Origin: Perognathus longimembris pacificus
Lineage: Eukaryota; Chordata; Mammalia; Rodentia; Heteromyidae
NCBI RefSeq assembly: GCF_023159225.1
Contig: NC_063164.1
Coordinates: forward strand, 69,921,300 to 69,985,299
DNA length: 64,000 nucleotides
Reading direction: 5' to 3'
The position numbers were made by a program, and so were the translations under genes. This document shows positions 12,895 to 23,015 of the stretch, one piece after another. Numbering within the stretch: the stretch's first letter is position 1; every line of letters begins with the position of its first letter. The notes below the pieces were generated by a model, which saw nothing but the letters and a program-made list of their open reading frames with translations, was not told where the DNA came from and searched no databases.

Positions 12895-13790
12895 CAATAC
12901 CAGTCTTTTTAAAACACCATTATTCACACATAACCAACTTTGACATATTTAAGACATACTCTTTGAATTGTAAAGTCATCATCACAGTCAAGAAAATAAA
13001 CATAGTCATCAACCCCCCTCCCCCAAAGAAAACATTCCCTTCCCCTTTTTATCCTCCTTCTTTTCTCTTCTCTTTGTTCAGTACCATTCACTCAAGCACC
13101 ATGGATTTGCTTTCTATAACTATAGGTTAGTTTTTAAGTTCAACAAATGTTACAAGTAGTTACAAGTGTGCTTATTTTCCTAGTTTCTTTAATTATCATA
13201 AGTTATTTTGAGATTTATCTTGTCTGGGCAATATTACTATTCATTCCTTTATGCTGCTAACTAGTATTCCATTGCATGGATATGCAACTCTTTGCCCATT
13301 CATGTGATAAGGGAAATTGGAGTTGTTTCCAGTTTTGAGCTACTGTATATCAGGCATTTACAGATACTATTGTTTAGTATTTCATATGGGCATATTAATT
13401 CATTTCTCTTGAGTAAATTTGTTTTAAAGAGTGATTATGTGATAATATATATGATATGCATATTTAGCTTTTTAAAAAGTTACCAAAGCATTTTTCAAAG
13501 AGGAAAATATTTTTTTAAGCAAGAACTATGACTTCAGAAATGCTGTGCATTCCTGTCAGCAGTTGGCAGTTTTAATTTAGGTCGTTCTAATAGGAATAGT
13601 ATAATATATTTTTGTTATTTTAATTGATATTTCCCCAGTAGTGAATGATATTAGAAATCACTTCCATATGATTATGTGGTATCCTTATATTTTCTTTGAG
13701 GTAGTGTTTTTTCAATCTTTTTGTACATTTTTAGAAATTAAACACAACTCTAAATAAATACAATTCATTGTTGCCAGGAAAGACTCATCG
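12895..13790 (-). mobile_element. Ancient LINE-1 remnant
   Basis: The left part ('tttgaattgtaaagtcatca' then C-rich 'ccccctcccccaaag') resembles the reversed 3'UTR of L1M-type elements. 13265-13420 ('tattccattgcatggatatg', 'ttggagttgtttccagtttt', 'catttctcttgagtaaattt') matches the reversed end of ORF2. No frame survives. Confidence 0.7.
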
Positions 13791-13829
13791 AGGAATGGAA
13801 GAGTAGTTATTATGATTCACTATATCAAA

Positions 13830-15120
13830 AAAATAAAAAGAGAAATATTCATAGACACTGAAAACTTACTGATGAAGATTAACAGCCTTTCATAATAAAC
13901 AAAAACTTTCAGCCTTCTAGGAAAGGAAGAGTGTTCATTCAATTTGAACTCACTGAGTGATCATCTAGCCAGTCAGTGACTATCAATACTTCTCTCCTAA
14001 AATCAGGAACAAAGTAAGGATGTATAATCTTCTCTTTTGACGTGAAGTTGTATGAAAAAAGATGATAAGTCAAGGAGACATAAAAGGCATCCAGTTTGGA
14101 TGGAAAGATGTGAAACTGGCTCGATTCACATTTGATATGATTGCCAATGTACATATCAGATGGAATCTAAAAATAGTTATAGTAAATAGCAAGGGACAAT
14201 ATCAAATGTATAGGATAAATTGTTATACATCAACCAGTTGTCATTCTACATCCTAGCAACAAAAATTAGAAATTAAAATGCAACAAAAATTGTAAAAACA
14301 TAAACATATAAAATACTAAGGGATAAACCTGGGAAAATAAAGGTAAAACCTGTACACTGAAAACTACCATGTATGGGAAATTAAAGAAGATATAAAATTT
14401 AAAGTTATATCTACTTCTTAATATGGAAAACTCAGTATTTTGAAGACTAATATGATTCATATGTTCAAACACATCCATATCAGAATCCCAGGAGGTATAT
14501 TGTAGTGATGAGCTGGTTCTAAAATTTATATGGAAATGTTAATTTACAAGAGTAGGCAAAGCAGTATTGAACAGGGAAGGATGAAGTTGGGAACCTTAAC
14601 AATACCTAACTTGAGGATATATTGCTACATTTATTTAGATAGTGTGGTATTAATGTTGAATAACAGACAAATATACAGTGAAATAAAATATAAAGAGCAA
14701 AATATTCCCACACATTTGGAAAACTAATTTTTGAGAGAAATGATGAAGTAAGACATTTTGAGTAAGAAAATTTTTTTCCAATTAGTGACACTGGCACAAT
14801 TATCTTCTTAAATGCCCCAAAGCTTAATTTATTTAGCATATAACATGCTACATTTAGTTCAGAACAGGTCATACACATAAATGTCTACTCAAGAGCTACA
14901 AATCTTTCAAAAAGAAAGCATAAGAGAATTATTATAGACTTCACTTAGGCACAAAGTTATTTTTAACTATACTGCTGAAAGATCCATTAATGAAAAAACT
15001 GATAAATTGGACTTGATCGAACCACTCATGTGTTTCAAATTCTATAAGAGAATGAAAGGATAAGCCAAAGATTGAGAAAAATAGAAATAATGTCTAATGC
15101 CTTCTGATATATAAATGACA
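13830..15120 (+). mobile_element. Ancient LINE-1 ORF2 remnant
   Basis: 14515-14720 runs parallel to the end of mammalian L1 ORF2: 'ctaaaatttatatggaaatg', 'tatttagatagtgtggtatt', then 'ttcccacacatttggaaaac'. Flanking sequence continues this pattern weakly on both sides. Short open frames within it are decayed ORF2, not host genes. Confidence 0.65.
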
Positions 15121-15127
15121 ATGACAA

Positions 15128-15355
15128 GCCAGGTGCTGGTGCCTCATTCCTGAAGCTACTCAGGAGATTGAGAGCTGAGTATTATGGTTCAAAGCCAGCC
15201 TGGGCAAAAAAGTCCCTGAAACTCTTATTTCTAATGACTCAGCAAAAATCCAGAAGTAAAGCTTTGGCTCAAGTTGTAAAACACTAGCTGTGAGTAATAA
15301 AGCTCAGAGGCGGCACGGAGTCCCTTAACTTTGTGTCAGTAAGGGCACCAAGTTG
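15128..15355 (+). mobile_element. B1-like + Geo dimeric SINE
   Basis: The plus strand starts with the B1-like half ('agccaggtgctggtgcctca', 'agctactcaggagattgaga', 'caaagccagcctgggca'). It passes through 'actcttatttctaat' and ends in a diverged Geo half ('ctttggctcaagttgtaaa'). It is the clearest forward copy of this older dimer. Confidence 0.82.
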
Positions 15356-15379
15356 ACACTAGGAAGGAAGGATAGTCTT

Positions 15380-15575
15380 TACAGCAAATATTGCCAGGAG
15401 AACTGTATGCCCTCATGCAAAAGAACAACTTGAGGTCAGACAGACTGGGGAGGCGGGAAGGTGGGAGAAAAATGAGAGAGGGGGGTAAAGAAATGTACCT
15501 TACTGTCTTATGTATGTAACTGTAAACCCTCTATACAACACTTTGAAAATAAAATTAAATTTTAGAAAAAGAAGA
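15380..15575 (+). mobile_element. LINE-1 3' end fragment
   Basis: A purine-rich segment leads into 'aagaaatgtaccttactgtc', 'ctgtaaaccctctatacaac' and 'actttgaaaataaaatt', matching the terminal 3'UTR of the rodent L1 at 59940-60064. Confidence 0.75.
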
Positions 15576-15589
15576 AAAAAGAATGAAAA

Positions 15590-15805
15590 TAGGAACTTGT
15601 ATTACATCATCTGTAAGACTTAACTAAAAATGAATTGAAGGCTTAAACTTAAGATCTGGAACCACAGAATTCACAGAAGGAAAAGGAAAAATTCTTCAAC
15701 AGTGTCCATGGCCATGAATTTTTTTAGACATTACACAGTACATATAGACACAACTAACTTTATGTATTGCTTAGTAGTATTCTCAAATATGGTTCTATAT
15801 CAGCA
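15590..15805 (+). mobile_element. Ancient LINE-1 ORF2 fragment
   Basis: 'aaatgaattgaaggcttaaa' followed by 'cttaagatctggaaccacag' corresponds to the old mammalian L1 ORF2 stretch that lies just 3' of the sequence at 14515-14720. It is probably the continuation of that element, separated by later insertions. Confidence 0.6.
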
Positions 15806-15824
15806 ATAACAAAATTAGTTGGGA

Positions 15825-16017
15825 GGGGCTGGGGGTATGGCCTAGTGGCAAGAGTGCTTGTCTTGTATACATGAGGCCCTGGGTTCGATTCCCCAGCACC
15901 ACATATACAGAAAATGGCCAGAAGTGGCGCTGTGGCTCAAGTGGCAGAGTGCTAGCCTTGAGCAAAAAGAAGCCAGGGACAGTGCTCAGGCCCTGAGTCC
16001 AAGCCCCAGGACTGGCC

Positions 16018-16048
<31 letters not shown>

Positions 16049-16049
16049 C
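15825..16049 (+). mobile_element. IDL-Geo SINE with 14-bp target-site duplication
   Basis: A complete dimer. The ID-like half carries recognisable RNA polymerase III A- and B-box regions ('tggcctagtggcaagagtgc', 'gggttcgattcccc'). The Geo half runs to 'ccaggactggcc' and the tail is (CAAAA)n. Flanks are 'aaaattagttggga' (15811-15824) and 'aaaatcagttggga' (16050-16063), one mismatch in 14. Confidence 0.95.
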
Positions 16050-16209
16050 AAAATCAGTTGGGAATTTAGAAATACAAATTCTAAGTCTCCCATCTCCCTC
16101 TGAATCAGAGAGTGAGACCTATTCAGTCAAACTTCATGGTAACCAAGTAAGCTTTGGATTCCTCAAATAAACAGCTTGCAGAAAAGGGAATGATGAATTT
16201 AACTTTTTC

Positions 16210-16413
16210 TTTTCTTTTCTTTTTTGCCAGTCCTGGGACTTGGACTCAGGGCCTGAGCACTGTCCCTGGCTTCTTTTTGCTCAAGGCTAGCACTCTGCCA
16301 CTTGAGCCACAGTGGCACTTCTGGCTTTTTCGGTATATGTGGTACTGAGGAATCAAACCCAGGGCTTCATGTATGCGAGGCAAGCACTCTACCACTAAGC
16401 CACGTTCCAGCCC
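16210..16413 (-). mobile_element. IDL-Geo SINE with 15-bp target-site duplication
   Basis: The reversed dimer starts with the T-rich tail ((TTTTC)n) and ends with the reversed ID-like start. Perfect 15-bp duplication 'gaatttaactttttc' at 16195-16209 and 16414-16428 fixes both boundaries. Confidence 0.95.
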
Positions 16414-16484
16414 GAATTTAACTTTTTCAAGCATGTCCACTCTACTTGCTTTTTCATGTGAGAAGCAAGTCTTTCCTTTCTGTA

Positions 16485-16486
<2 letters not shown>

Positions 16487-16526
<40 letters not shown>
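16487..16526. repeat. (CA)n microsatellite
   Basis: About 20 uninterrupted CA units. Confidence 0.98.
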
Positions 16527-16527
<1 letters not shown>

Positions 16528-16849
16528 TACCCAAATGCCTTGGACTAAAGGATTATTTGAGATATAGCTGAAAAAAAGACAGAGAATCTATAGCTAAGTC
16601 CCAAAGGTCATTATGTGATGATGTGTCTACCTTTTGAACAAGTCTTCAAAGGCAGGGACAAAGTCTTATTTACACAGCAAGGACACAAACATGTTTGTTC
16701 AGAATTCAAACAACACTGTTTAACTGTAAAGGAACAAGAGATAGGTCTGACATCTAAAATGTCTGTGATTTTATAGCCATACATTCATTTTTCTATGAAG
16801 GTGGACTTGATGCAGCTATGACAAAACAATAAAGAAGTGGAAAATGAGG

Positions 16850-17080
16850 CACATTTTATATATATTACATGTATACATATACATTTATATACATATACAT
16901 GTATATTACATGTATATGTATAGTTAATAGCATATAGTATACATACTCTATACTTAAATGAGTGCATATACTAATATATTATATATACTTACATATAAAT
17001 AGAGTATATATACTTATATATAATATATATAAGACAAAATACATAACATACAAATATATAATATAGTACACACACATATG
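16850..17080. repeat. AT-rich TATA/TACA tract
   Basis: Alternating TATA, TACAT and ATGTAT motifs over about 230 bp include several short inverted repeats such as 'tacatgtata'. No gene lies in the surrounding 16527-17147. Confidence 0.85.
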
Positions 17081-17147
17081 TAGTTTTTGTTTTTGAAGAA
17101 TTTACCACAGAGGCTCTCAGCTTTGGGGAAAATAATTACCACTTATT

Positions 17148-17539
17148 TCCTCTCATTTTCTCTCTCTCTCTCTCTTCTTTCTTTCTTTCTTTTTTCTTCT
17201 TTCTTTCTTTCTTCCTTTCTTCCTTTCATTTCTTTCTTCCTTGCTTCCCTCTCTCCCTTCCTCCCTCCCTCGTTCTTCTACTTCTCTTTCTTTCTTTCTC
17301 TCCCTTCCTTCCTTCCTTCCCTCCTTCCTTCCTTCCTTTCCTTCTTTCTCTCTTTCTTTCCCTTCCTTCCTTTCTTTCCTTCTTTGTCTATTTCCCTCCC
17401 TTCCTTCCTTTTTTCCTTCCTTCTTTCCTTCCTTCCTTCCTTCCTTCCTTCCTTCTTTCCTTCCTTTTTTCCTTCCTTCCTTCCTTCCTTCCTTCCTTCC
17501 TTCCTTCCTTCCTTCCTTCCTTCCTTCCTTCCTTCCTTC

Positions 17540-17589
<50 letters not shown>

Positions 17590-17640
17590 CTCTTTTTCTT
17601 TCTCTCTCTCTCTCTCTTTCTTTCTCTTTTTCATTTTTTC
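17148..17640. repeat. Long polypyrimidine tract, (CTTT)n/(CCTT)n/(CT)n
   Basis: About 490 bp of nearly pure pyrimidine on the plus strand, with blocks of CTTT, CCTT and CT and only a few purine interruptions. The CCTT block at about 17464-17540 is the most regular. Frames of up to 200 residues made of Ser, Phe, Leu and Pro cross it, and their Lys/Glu/Arg mirror lies on the other strand; these are by-products of the repeat. Mirror-symmetric tracts of this kind can form triplex DNA. Confidence 0.97.
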
Positions 17641-17659
17641 TTTATTCTTCCTAGTTTCC

Positions 17660-17850
17660 TTTTTTTTTTGTCCTGGTACTGGAACTTGAGTTTGGCTTGG
17701 GCACCATCTTTTAGCATTTTTGCCCAGCGCTAGTGCACTATCACTTGAACCACAGCTCCATTTCTGGCTTCTTTTTTGGTGCTGAGCTGGAGATTGAGAT
17801 CATCATATCTTGGCCTCCTCAGTGGCTAGGATTACAGAAATCCCTGTGTT
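17660..17850 (-). mobile_element. B1-like + Geo dimeric SINE, diverged
   Basis: A T-run is followed by the reversed Geo half ('cacttgaaccacagctccat') and a shortened reversed B1-like half ('cctcagtggctaggattaca'). The pyrimidine tract to its left abuts the reversed poly(A) tail and may have expanded from it. Confidence 0.75.
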
Positions 17851-18185
17851 TTGTTTTGTTTTCAATTCACTTGATGTATGCCTTACTAGACAATTTGGCT
17901 AAATTATGACTTCTGTAATTTGATCCAGTAAAGCAAGGGTTATTTTTTTATTGTGTTAGATATAACGTGATTAAAATTATCTGAATCCTAAGCTTTACCT
18001 GCTGACATTTGAGGCAGCCTGTTCCAGCAACCTCATTCTTTTCATTAGGTATGAAGAGTTTCTGCCTTTCCTGTGAGATCACACAAGACATTGGTTAAGC
18101 TGGCCTAGGGTCAGATCATCTGGCTGAGGATTTCAATGACTACAGGTCCTTCAGTGACATTTTCTAGGAGTGAACTCTAGGACAA
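17851..18185. other. Unique DNA, no gene recognised
   Basis: Nothing recognisable is seen between the SINE and the short L1 tail. Confidence 0.5.
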
Positions 18186-18332
18186 GGCAACAAACAGTAC
18201 AAGAAATGTATCCAACGCCCAACGTATGATACTGTAACCTCTCTGTACGTCAGTTTGAAAATAAAAATTTGAGAAAAAAAAAAAAAAAAAAGAAAACTAC
18301 ACACACAAAAAAAAAAAAAAAAAAAAAAAAAA
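18186..18332 (+). mobile_element. Very short LINE-1 3' tail with A-runs
   Basis: 'aacagtacaagaaatgtatc' to 'aataaaaatttgagaaaa' reproduces only the last 85-90 bp of an L1 3'UTR subtype, the same one as at 26985-27060 and 56354-56441. Two long A-runs follow, separated by 'gaaaactacacacac'. Confidence 0.75.
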
Positions 18333-18345
18333 GAGTGAGAAACTC

Positions 18346-18839
18346 CACAGATGCCATACTATTCTTCTAGTGTCAGCATTAGTGTGCCTTGTCCTAGGCA
18401 TTGGGAAGGTCCTTCCATGTCACTCAATCTCAGTGCAAACCTTAGTTGACTTAGCTTTATGAAGTCTATCAACTTTCAGATACTTCTCAGAGGAATTTAA
18501 AGTTCAGAAGTTGATAATGTGTAGTGTTTAATATATGATATTTGTTAGGATATATGCTATCTGACACCTTTGCCTACTCTATTACAGTTAGCAAATAAGG
18601 TTTCTTTTTCTGTCTCAATGGTTCATACAAGTTTTAGAAAATGTTTGACAGGTTGTGTCTTGGAATCAAAGGGAACTGAATTCTAATGAGATGGATTCTT
18701 GGATTCTTGTTGTTTCATTAAGTCCACAAAGTAAGCATTTACATTTTATTTCTTATTAAGTGAAAAATAATATGGAGGGTTGAAACTGTTTAGCTATAGA
18801 GTCCTTTCCAGAGATTATGTTTTTACTTCAAGTTTGGGA
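18346..18839. other. Unique DNA, no gene recognised
   Basis: About 500 bp without a recognisable element between the L1 tail and the SKP1 retrocopy. Confidence 0.5.
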
Positions 18840-18992
18840 TGTATATTCAAACTACACATGCAATGAGGACAATATTATGCTAATAAAACTGACATGATGT
18901 TGCATTTGTCTATTGTTTGTCTAATATTAACAATTATAAACAGAGCAGTGCAACTAGTAGTTGGAACACTTCTTCTAGTGCTACAGCACATT
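18840..18992 (-). other. SKP1-derived 3'UTR segment of the retrocopy
   Basis: On the minus strand, after the stop, 'actagttgcactgctctgtt' and 'tataattgttaatattagac' continue without interruption and end near 'cctcattgcatgtgtagttt'. From memory this resembles the SKP1 mRNA 3'UTR, supporting reverse transcription of a spliced mRNA. The outer boundary is approximate. Confidence 0.5.
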
Positions 18993-19484
18993 TCACTTCT
19001 CTTCACACCACTGGTTCTCTTTGGGTACCTGGGCTTCCTCCTCTTCAGTAAAGTCATTCTTGATGTTGAAAGCTTTGTGAATCTCCTCAGGAATTATCCC
19101 CTTAATCATACTGGCAACAGTCGTGCTTGTGGCATCAAGCAAACCTTTGATATCTAAGTAGTTTGCAGCCAGAATAAGTTGGAAAAGTGTTCCTTGGTCA
19201 ACTTTCAGGAATTCTTGGTCCCAAACAAAAATAACATCTGCATGCTTTTCTTTGTTCTCATCATCCTCAGGAGGAGAAGGATCATACTTGTGGTGGGTAC
19301 ACCACTGAATGACCTTTTTTAATATTGCAGCATTAACATTCTGTAGAGGAACTTGATCATCATCTCTGTCATCATCCATTCCAAAATCTTCCAACATGGT
19401 CTTGATGGTCACAGATTGTTTGGCAATTTCTACATCAACTTCAAATATTTCTCCATCAGAACTCTGCACCCTAACTGAAGGCAT
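18993..19484 (-). CDS. SKP1: SKP1-like retrocopy, intronless, intact 163-codon frame
   Basis: The frame encodes a 163-residue protein collinear with SKP1, the adaptor that joins F-box proteins to CUL1 in SCF ubiquitin ligases. Seen: start [20 protein letters not shown], the N-terminal BTB/POZ-like part with [17 protein letters not shown], the central [11 protein letters not shown] and [14 protein letters not shown], and the exact C-terminal QWCEEK followed by TGA. There is no intron, indel or stop. By recollection of mammalian SKP1, about 20 residues differ, several in the C-terminal region that contacts the F-box (for example [21 protein letters not shown]). SKP1 is otherwise nearly invariant, which suggests relaxed constraint. 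An in-frame ATG 21 codons upstream (19547) is not part of SKP1. Sequence to about 18840 resembles SKP1 3'UTR. No clear poly(A) or target-site duplication was found. It is either a processed pseudogene that happens to be open or an SKP1-like retrogene; expression is unknown. Confidence 0.72.
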   Translation of the reverse strand: MPSVRVQSSDGEIFEVDVEIAKQSVTIKTMLEDFGMDDDRDDDQVPLQNVNAAILKKVIQWCTHHKYDPSPPEDDENKEKHADVIFVWDQEFLKVDQGTLFQLILAANYLDIKGLLDATSTTVASMIKGIIPEEIHKAFNIKNDFTEEEEAQVPKENQWCEEK

Positions 19485-19645
19485 GGTGTTCAGTCTCCAA
19501 AGGACGGTGGGCAGGAATCTTCCGGGAGCTGGGCTCTGCCTGAGCAAGGAGAAGAAAAAGACGAAGACAAGACCACTACCCTTTTTTCTATTTTAGTATT
19601 TAGAAATATCCCATTTATTTTTGTTTTATCCAATGAGGTAGAACA

Positions 19646-19765
19646 GGGGCTAGGGATGTGGCTTAGAGGTAGAGTGCTTGCCTAGCATGCATGAAACCCT
19701 GAGTTTGATTCCTCAGTACTACAAAAATGGAAAAATAAGTGAATTTCCACATAACTTTGTAAATC
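19646..19765 (+). mobile_element. ID SINE monomer with 16-bp target-site duplication
   Basis: The ID element ('ggggctagggatgtggctta', 'agagtgcttgcctagcatgc', 'tttgattcctcagtacta') has a short A-rich tail and no Geo half. Flanks 'ccaatgaggtagaaca' (19630-19645) and 'ccaatgaagtagaaca' (19766-19781) differ at one base. It sits about 160 bp upstream of the SKP1 retrocopy start. Confidence 0.9.
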
Positions 19766-19781
19766 CCAATGAAGTAGAACA

Positions 19782-21309
19782 GCTCTGGCCTTTCAGAACC
19801 TCCTTTCTAGTTGATTCCTCTGGGGCTAGTAGGACAAGTGGTGACCATTTTTTTAATAGTCTATGACTTTTGTCTTCCATGATAAGTTGGAAACATGATC
19901 ATCACAGCAATCCTCTCAGCCTCTTCTTTTGCACATTCTTTAACATCTTCCTGAGGATGGAAGGTGGATCTTTGATTACTGAGGAATCCACTCTTCACCC
20001 TACCAGCACATATTATTTTTCTTCATCATATGCTGTGGAACAATGAGGGGGGAAACTATCCTCCATTTGAGGGTGGAGGGAAGTTCTGCGATCCTTTCAA
20101 AATGCTTGTGTCTGAGGTCTAATAACTCCTTTGAAGGACCAAGCCTCTGCATTTTTGTCATTGTATTCCCATCTATGCTATTTTCTGCAGTAATTTACTT
20201 GTCAGAAAGATCACAGGAAACTAGCAATTTACTTTGTGCAACAAAGCATTGTGTGGCTTGCCTGCCTTTTCTCACAGGGCTGTAATCTTTCATTTGTCTA
20301 AATGGAATGATGGATGAGCAGGTATCACTTGGTATGCCAAAACTTCTCTGTGTCCATGCCTCTCCTGCCTTCACAGCAGAGCTTCTCTGGTTGAGCCACC
20401 CACAAAAAAGAGGCTCGTTGATGAGGGTCCTGAAGACAAGTTGCACTCCACTGGAAACCAATTCCCAAGCTGCAAATTTTTGCATTGAATAACCTCATTG
20501 TATAAAAGGGAGCCAGATAAAAATCCTTGCTTTGCTTATCTGAAAGCAGAAACAACTGCAAAAAAGAAATAAACACTAAACATTTTAAGATTGTCTATCA
20601 TGAGATAAGACAGGGAAAAGACTGGCCATTGTTAATCCTTTCTTCATTCCAGTCCAAAAGCAAAAAGCCAGTTAACTTCACATCAATTAATTACTATTGG
20701 ATCTGGTCTGAAAACAGGCCTCTTCAATACACGCTCCATCATTTTAGCTCAAACTCTGTGCTGATGAGTAAAACCAGGATACACAACTTTAACATTGCCC
20801 TCCTCCCCCCTGCCGGCTCCACTCTCATGTACTCATTTCATGTAAATGACAATGTCCAAAAGGAAAAGAATTTGAAGTTTCATAGGCAAGTTTAATTTGA
20901 GGTCATTATTGAGGTTTCCCCGGGTTTTCAGAGCTCTCCTTATCATCAGAAATAGTTTGGAGATTTTTATCTGGATTTTGACTGTTCAATTGACAGTGTA
21001 AGCCCCATACTTCAGGTATTACGTTGTCAGGGATATGAGAGAAGTGGAAGCTGAGAAGGTTTCTGGAATACAAATGTCAACCCCTCAGGGTCACCACTGT
21101 CAGCAACCGGGTGCAAGTTGTTTGGAAAGATAAAATACAAGGGTAGAGGCATGGGGAAGCAGTTGTCCAAGTAGTATTTGAACTAAGGCCGATAGGTCTA
21201 GAGGAAAGTGAAATCCTAAAATAAAACAGGTTAGCAAAAATAGTCATAATATTCCATATCCATTGAATTCAGTGTACATTTTTGCTATAAAATTGAACCG
21301 AAAAATGAG
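19782..21309. other. Unique block, possibly containing conserved noncoding DNA
   Basis: About 1.5 kb free of recognisable repeats. 20040-20960 has several GATA-type words ('cttatctg' near 20537, 'agataag' near 20602) and an AT-rich homeodomain-like word ('attaattac' near 20685). The many overlapping open frames on both strands (60-122 codons) lack domains. Unique sequence is compatible with an enhancer or an unrecognised exon, but the window cannot decide this. Confidence 0.35.
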
Positions 21310-21440
21310 TACAGTCTGGAAAGATGAGGGGAAATAATAGAATGGGGGACATTACGTAAGTTGCATTGCACTCATAAACTAATATATTGATTTGAAACCC
21401 CTTTGTATAACTAAAGATAAAAATTATAATAAAATAATTC
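21310..21440 (+). repeat. Diverged interspersed repeat, copy A
   Basis: The string 'gaggggaaataatagaatgg ... ttgcactcataaactaatat ... gaaacccctttgtataacta' followed by an A/T-rich tail recurs at 24690-24835 and 60215-60410. The family is not named here. The terminal ACTTT/AATAAA-like tail suggests a retroposon 3' end. Confidence 0.55.
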
Positions 21441-22150
21441 AATAACTAATTGAATTGGAGTAGAATTCAAGACATTTTCACTGCAAGCAAGAACCTAAAG
21501 AAAGGAAATTTTTTAAATAATTATTTATTGTCAAAGTGATGTACTGAGGGGTTACAGTTTCATACGTAAGGCAGTGGGTACAATTTGTTACCTCCTCCCT
21601 CATTTCCCCCCTCCCCCTCCCCTTTTTCTTCTCCCCCCATGAGTTGTTCAGTTGGTTAAGACCAAATGGTTTTGTAAATGTTGTTTTTGGAGTAGTTTGT
21701 CTTTTTATCCTTTGTCTCTCGATTTTGATATTCTCTTTCCCTTCCCTAGTTCTAATACCAATATATACAGTATCCAGGGTACTCAGATAAGATACAGTGA
21801 TTACATGGGGACAACCACAGGCAGGGGATACAAGAGGATCATCAACAAAAAAAAAGCTGCAGTTTCACATAGCATGTTGAAAATAATTATGACAGTGATA
21901 TAACACTGGTTTCCATAACATGGAGTTCATTTCATTTAACATCATCTTATGTGTTCATAAGGGCATAGCTATTGGGCTCATGTGATCCTCTGCTGTGACT
22001 AGCCTAAACCTGTACTAATTATTCCCTATGACGGAGACCATAGAGTCAATGTTTCTTTGGATCTGGCTCACTTCACTTAGTATATTTTTTCCAAGTGCTT
22101 CTATTTCCTTATGAATGGGGCAATGTCATTCTTTCACATAGAAACATAAA

Positions 22151-22159
22151 ATTCCACTG

Positions 22160-22201
<42 letters not shown>

Positions 22202-22210
22202 CAGTGGAAT
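22151..22210. repeat. Perfect 60-bp palindrome with (AT)n core
   Basis: 'attccactggagat' is followed by AT repeats and then the exact reverse complement 'atctccagtggaat'. All 60 bases are self-complementary. It lies inside the minus-strand L1 where related copies read approximately 'attccattgtgtatat'. Confidence 0.97.
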
Positions 22211-22216
22211 ATATAT

Positions 22217-22251
<35 letters not shown>
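22211..22251. repeat. (AT)n microsatellite beside the palindrome
   Basis: A second AT run, broken by one 'tcat', continues directly from the palindrome before normal L1 sequence resumes at 'cacattttcctgctcc'. Confidence 0.95.
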
Positions 22252-22254
<3 letters not shown>

Positions 22255-23015
22255 ATTTTCCTGCTCCATTCGTCTACTGAGGGGCATCTGGGTTGGTTCC
22301 ATATTTTAGCAATGACTAATTGTGCTGCGATGAACATTGTTGTGCTGGTGGCTTTAGTGTGGTCTTGCTTGTAATCTTTTGGGTTGCTGGGTCACAGGGA
22401 GGTCCATGTTTAGACTTCTTAAGAACCTCCACACTGCTTTCCAGAGGTGTTGAACAAGTTTACCTTCCCACCACCAAATAGTAGGGTTCCCTTTTGGCCA
22501 CATCCCCTCCAGCATTTGTTATTGTTAGTTTTCCTGATAATGGACATTCTTACTGGGGTGAGGTGGAATCTCAATGTTGTTTTGATTTGGATTTCTTTTA
22601 TGGCCAGTGATGTAGAGCACTTCTTCATGTGTCTCTTGGCCATTCTCATTTCCCCATCAGAGAAGTCTCTTTTTAGGTCTTTAGCCCACTTGCTGAGGGG
22701 GCTGTTGGTTCTTTGAGGATTTGTTCTGGAGGAATTTAATTACTTTAGTTCTGCATATATTTTAGATATGAGGCCTTTGTCTGTTGTATGGCCGGTAAAG
22801 ATCTTCTCCCAATCTATGGGTTTTCTGTTTATCTTGCAAGCTATATCCTTTGCCATGCAGAAGCTCTGCAGTTTGATGCAGTCCTATTTGTCCAACCTTT
22901 CTTTGATTTGTTGCATTTCTGGGCCTTTGTTAAGGAAGTTTCTTCCAGTGCCAAGGAGCCCAAGTGTTTCTCCTACTCCTTCTTGTAGTGTTTTGGGGGT
23001 ATTTGTTTTATTTTG

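Larger units (their letters stand above)
21515..23015 (-). mobile_element. 5'-truncated LINE-1 containing a 60-bp palindrome
   Basis: A minus-strand L1 of about 1.5 kb. The reversed 3' end ('attgtcaaagtgatgtactg', then a C-rich tract), 3'UTR and the C-terminal part of ORF2 ('tttatctcctccc'-type reversed order as in 58560-60064) are collinear with the plus-strand copy. Homology stops at about 23015. Inside, 22151-22251 is replaced by an AT expansion with inverted flanks. ORF2 pieces are broken. No convincing target-site duplication was found. Confidence 0.88.

Noticed and set aside
15825..15900. tRNA-like A and B boxes suggesting a tRNA gene
   Set aside because: They belong to the ID-like half of IDL-Geo SINEs. 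No cloverleaf or anticodon arm is supported, and an A-tail and target-site duplication are present.
17087..17689. A 200-codon open frame, the longest in the window, with a Lys/Glu/Arg frame on the other strand
   Set aside because: It is a translation of the polypyrimidine repeat: only Ser, Phe, Leu and Pro in the body, no domain, and explained entirely by repeat composition.
18894..19157. Plus-strand open frame opposite the SKP1 copy
   Set aside because: It is an antisense shadow of the conserved SKP1 coding and 3'UTR sequence and has no domain of its own.
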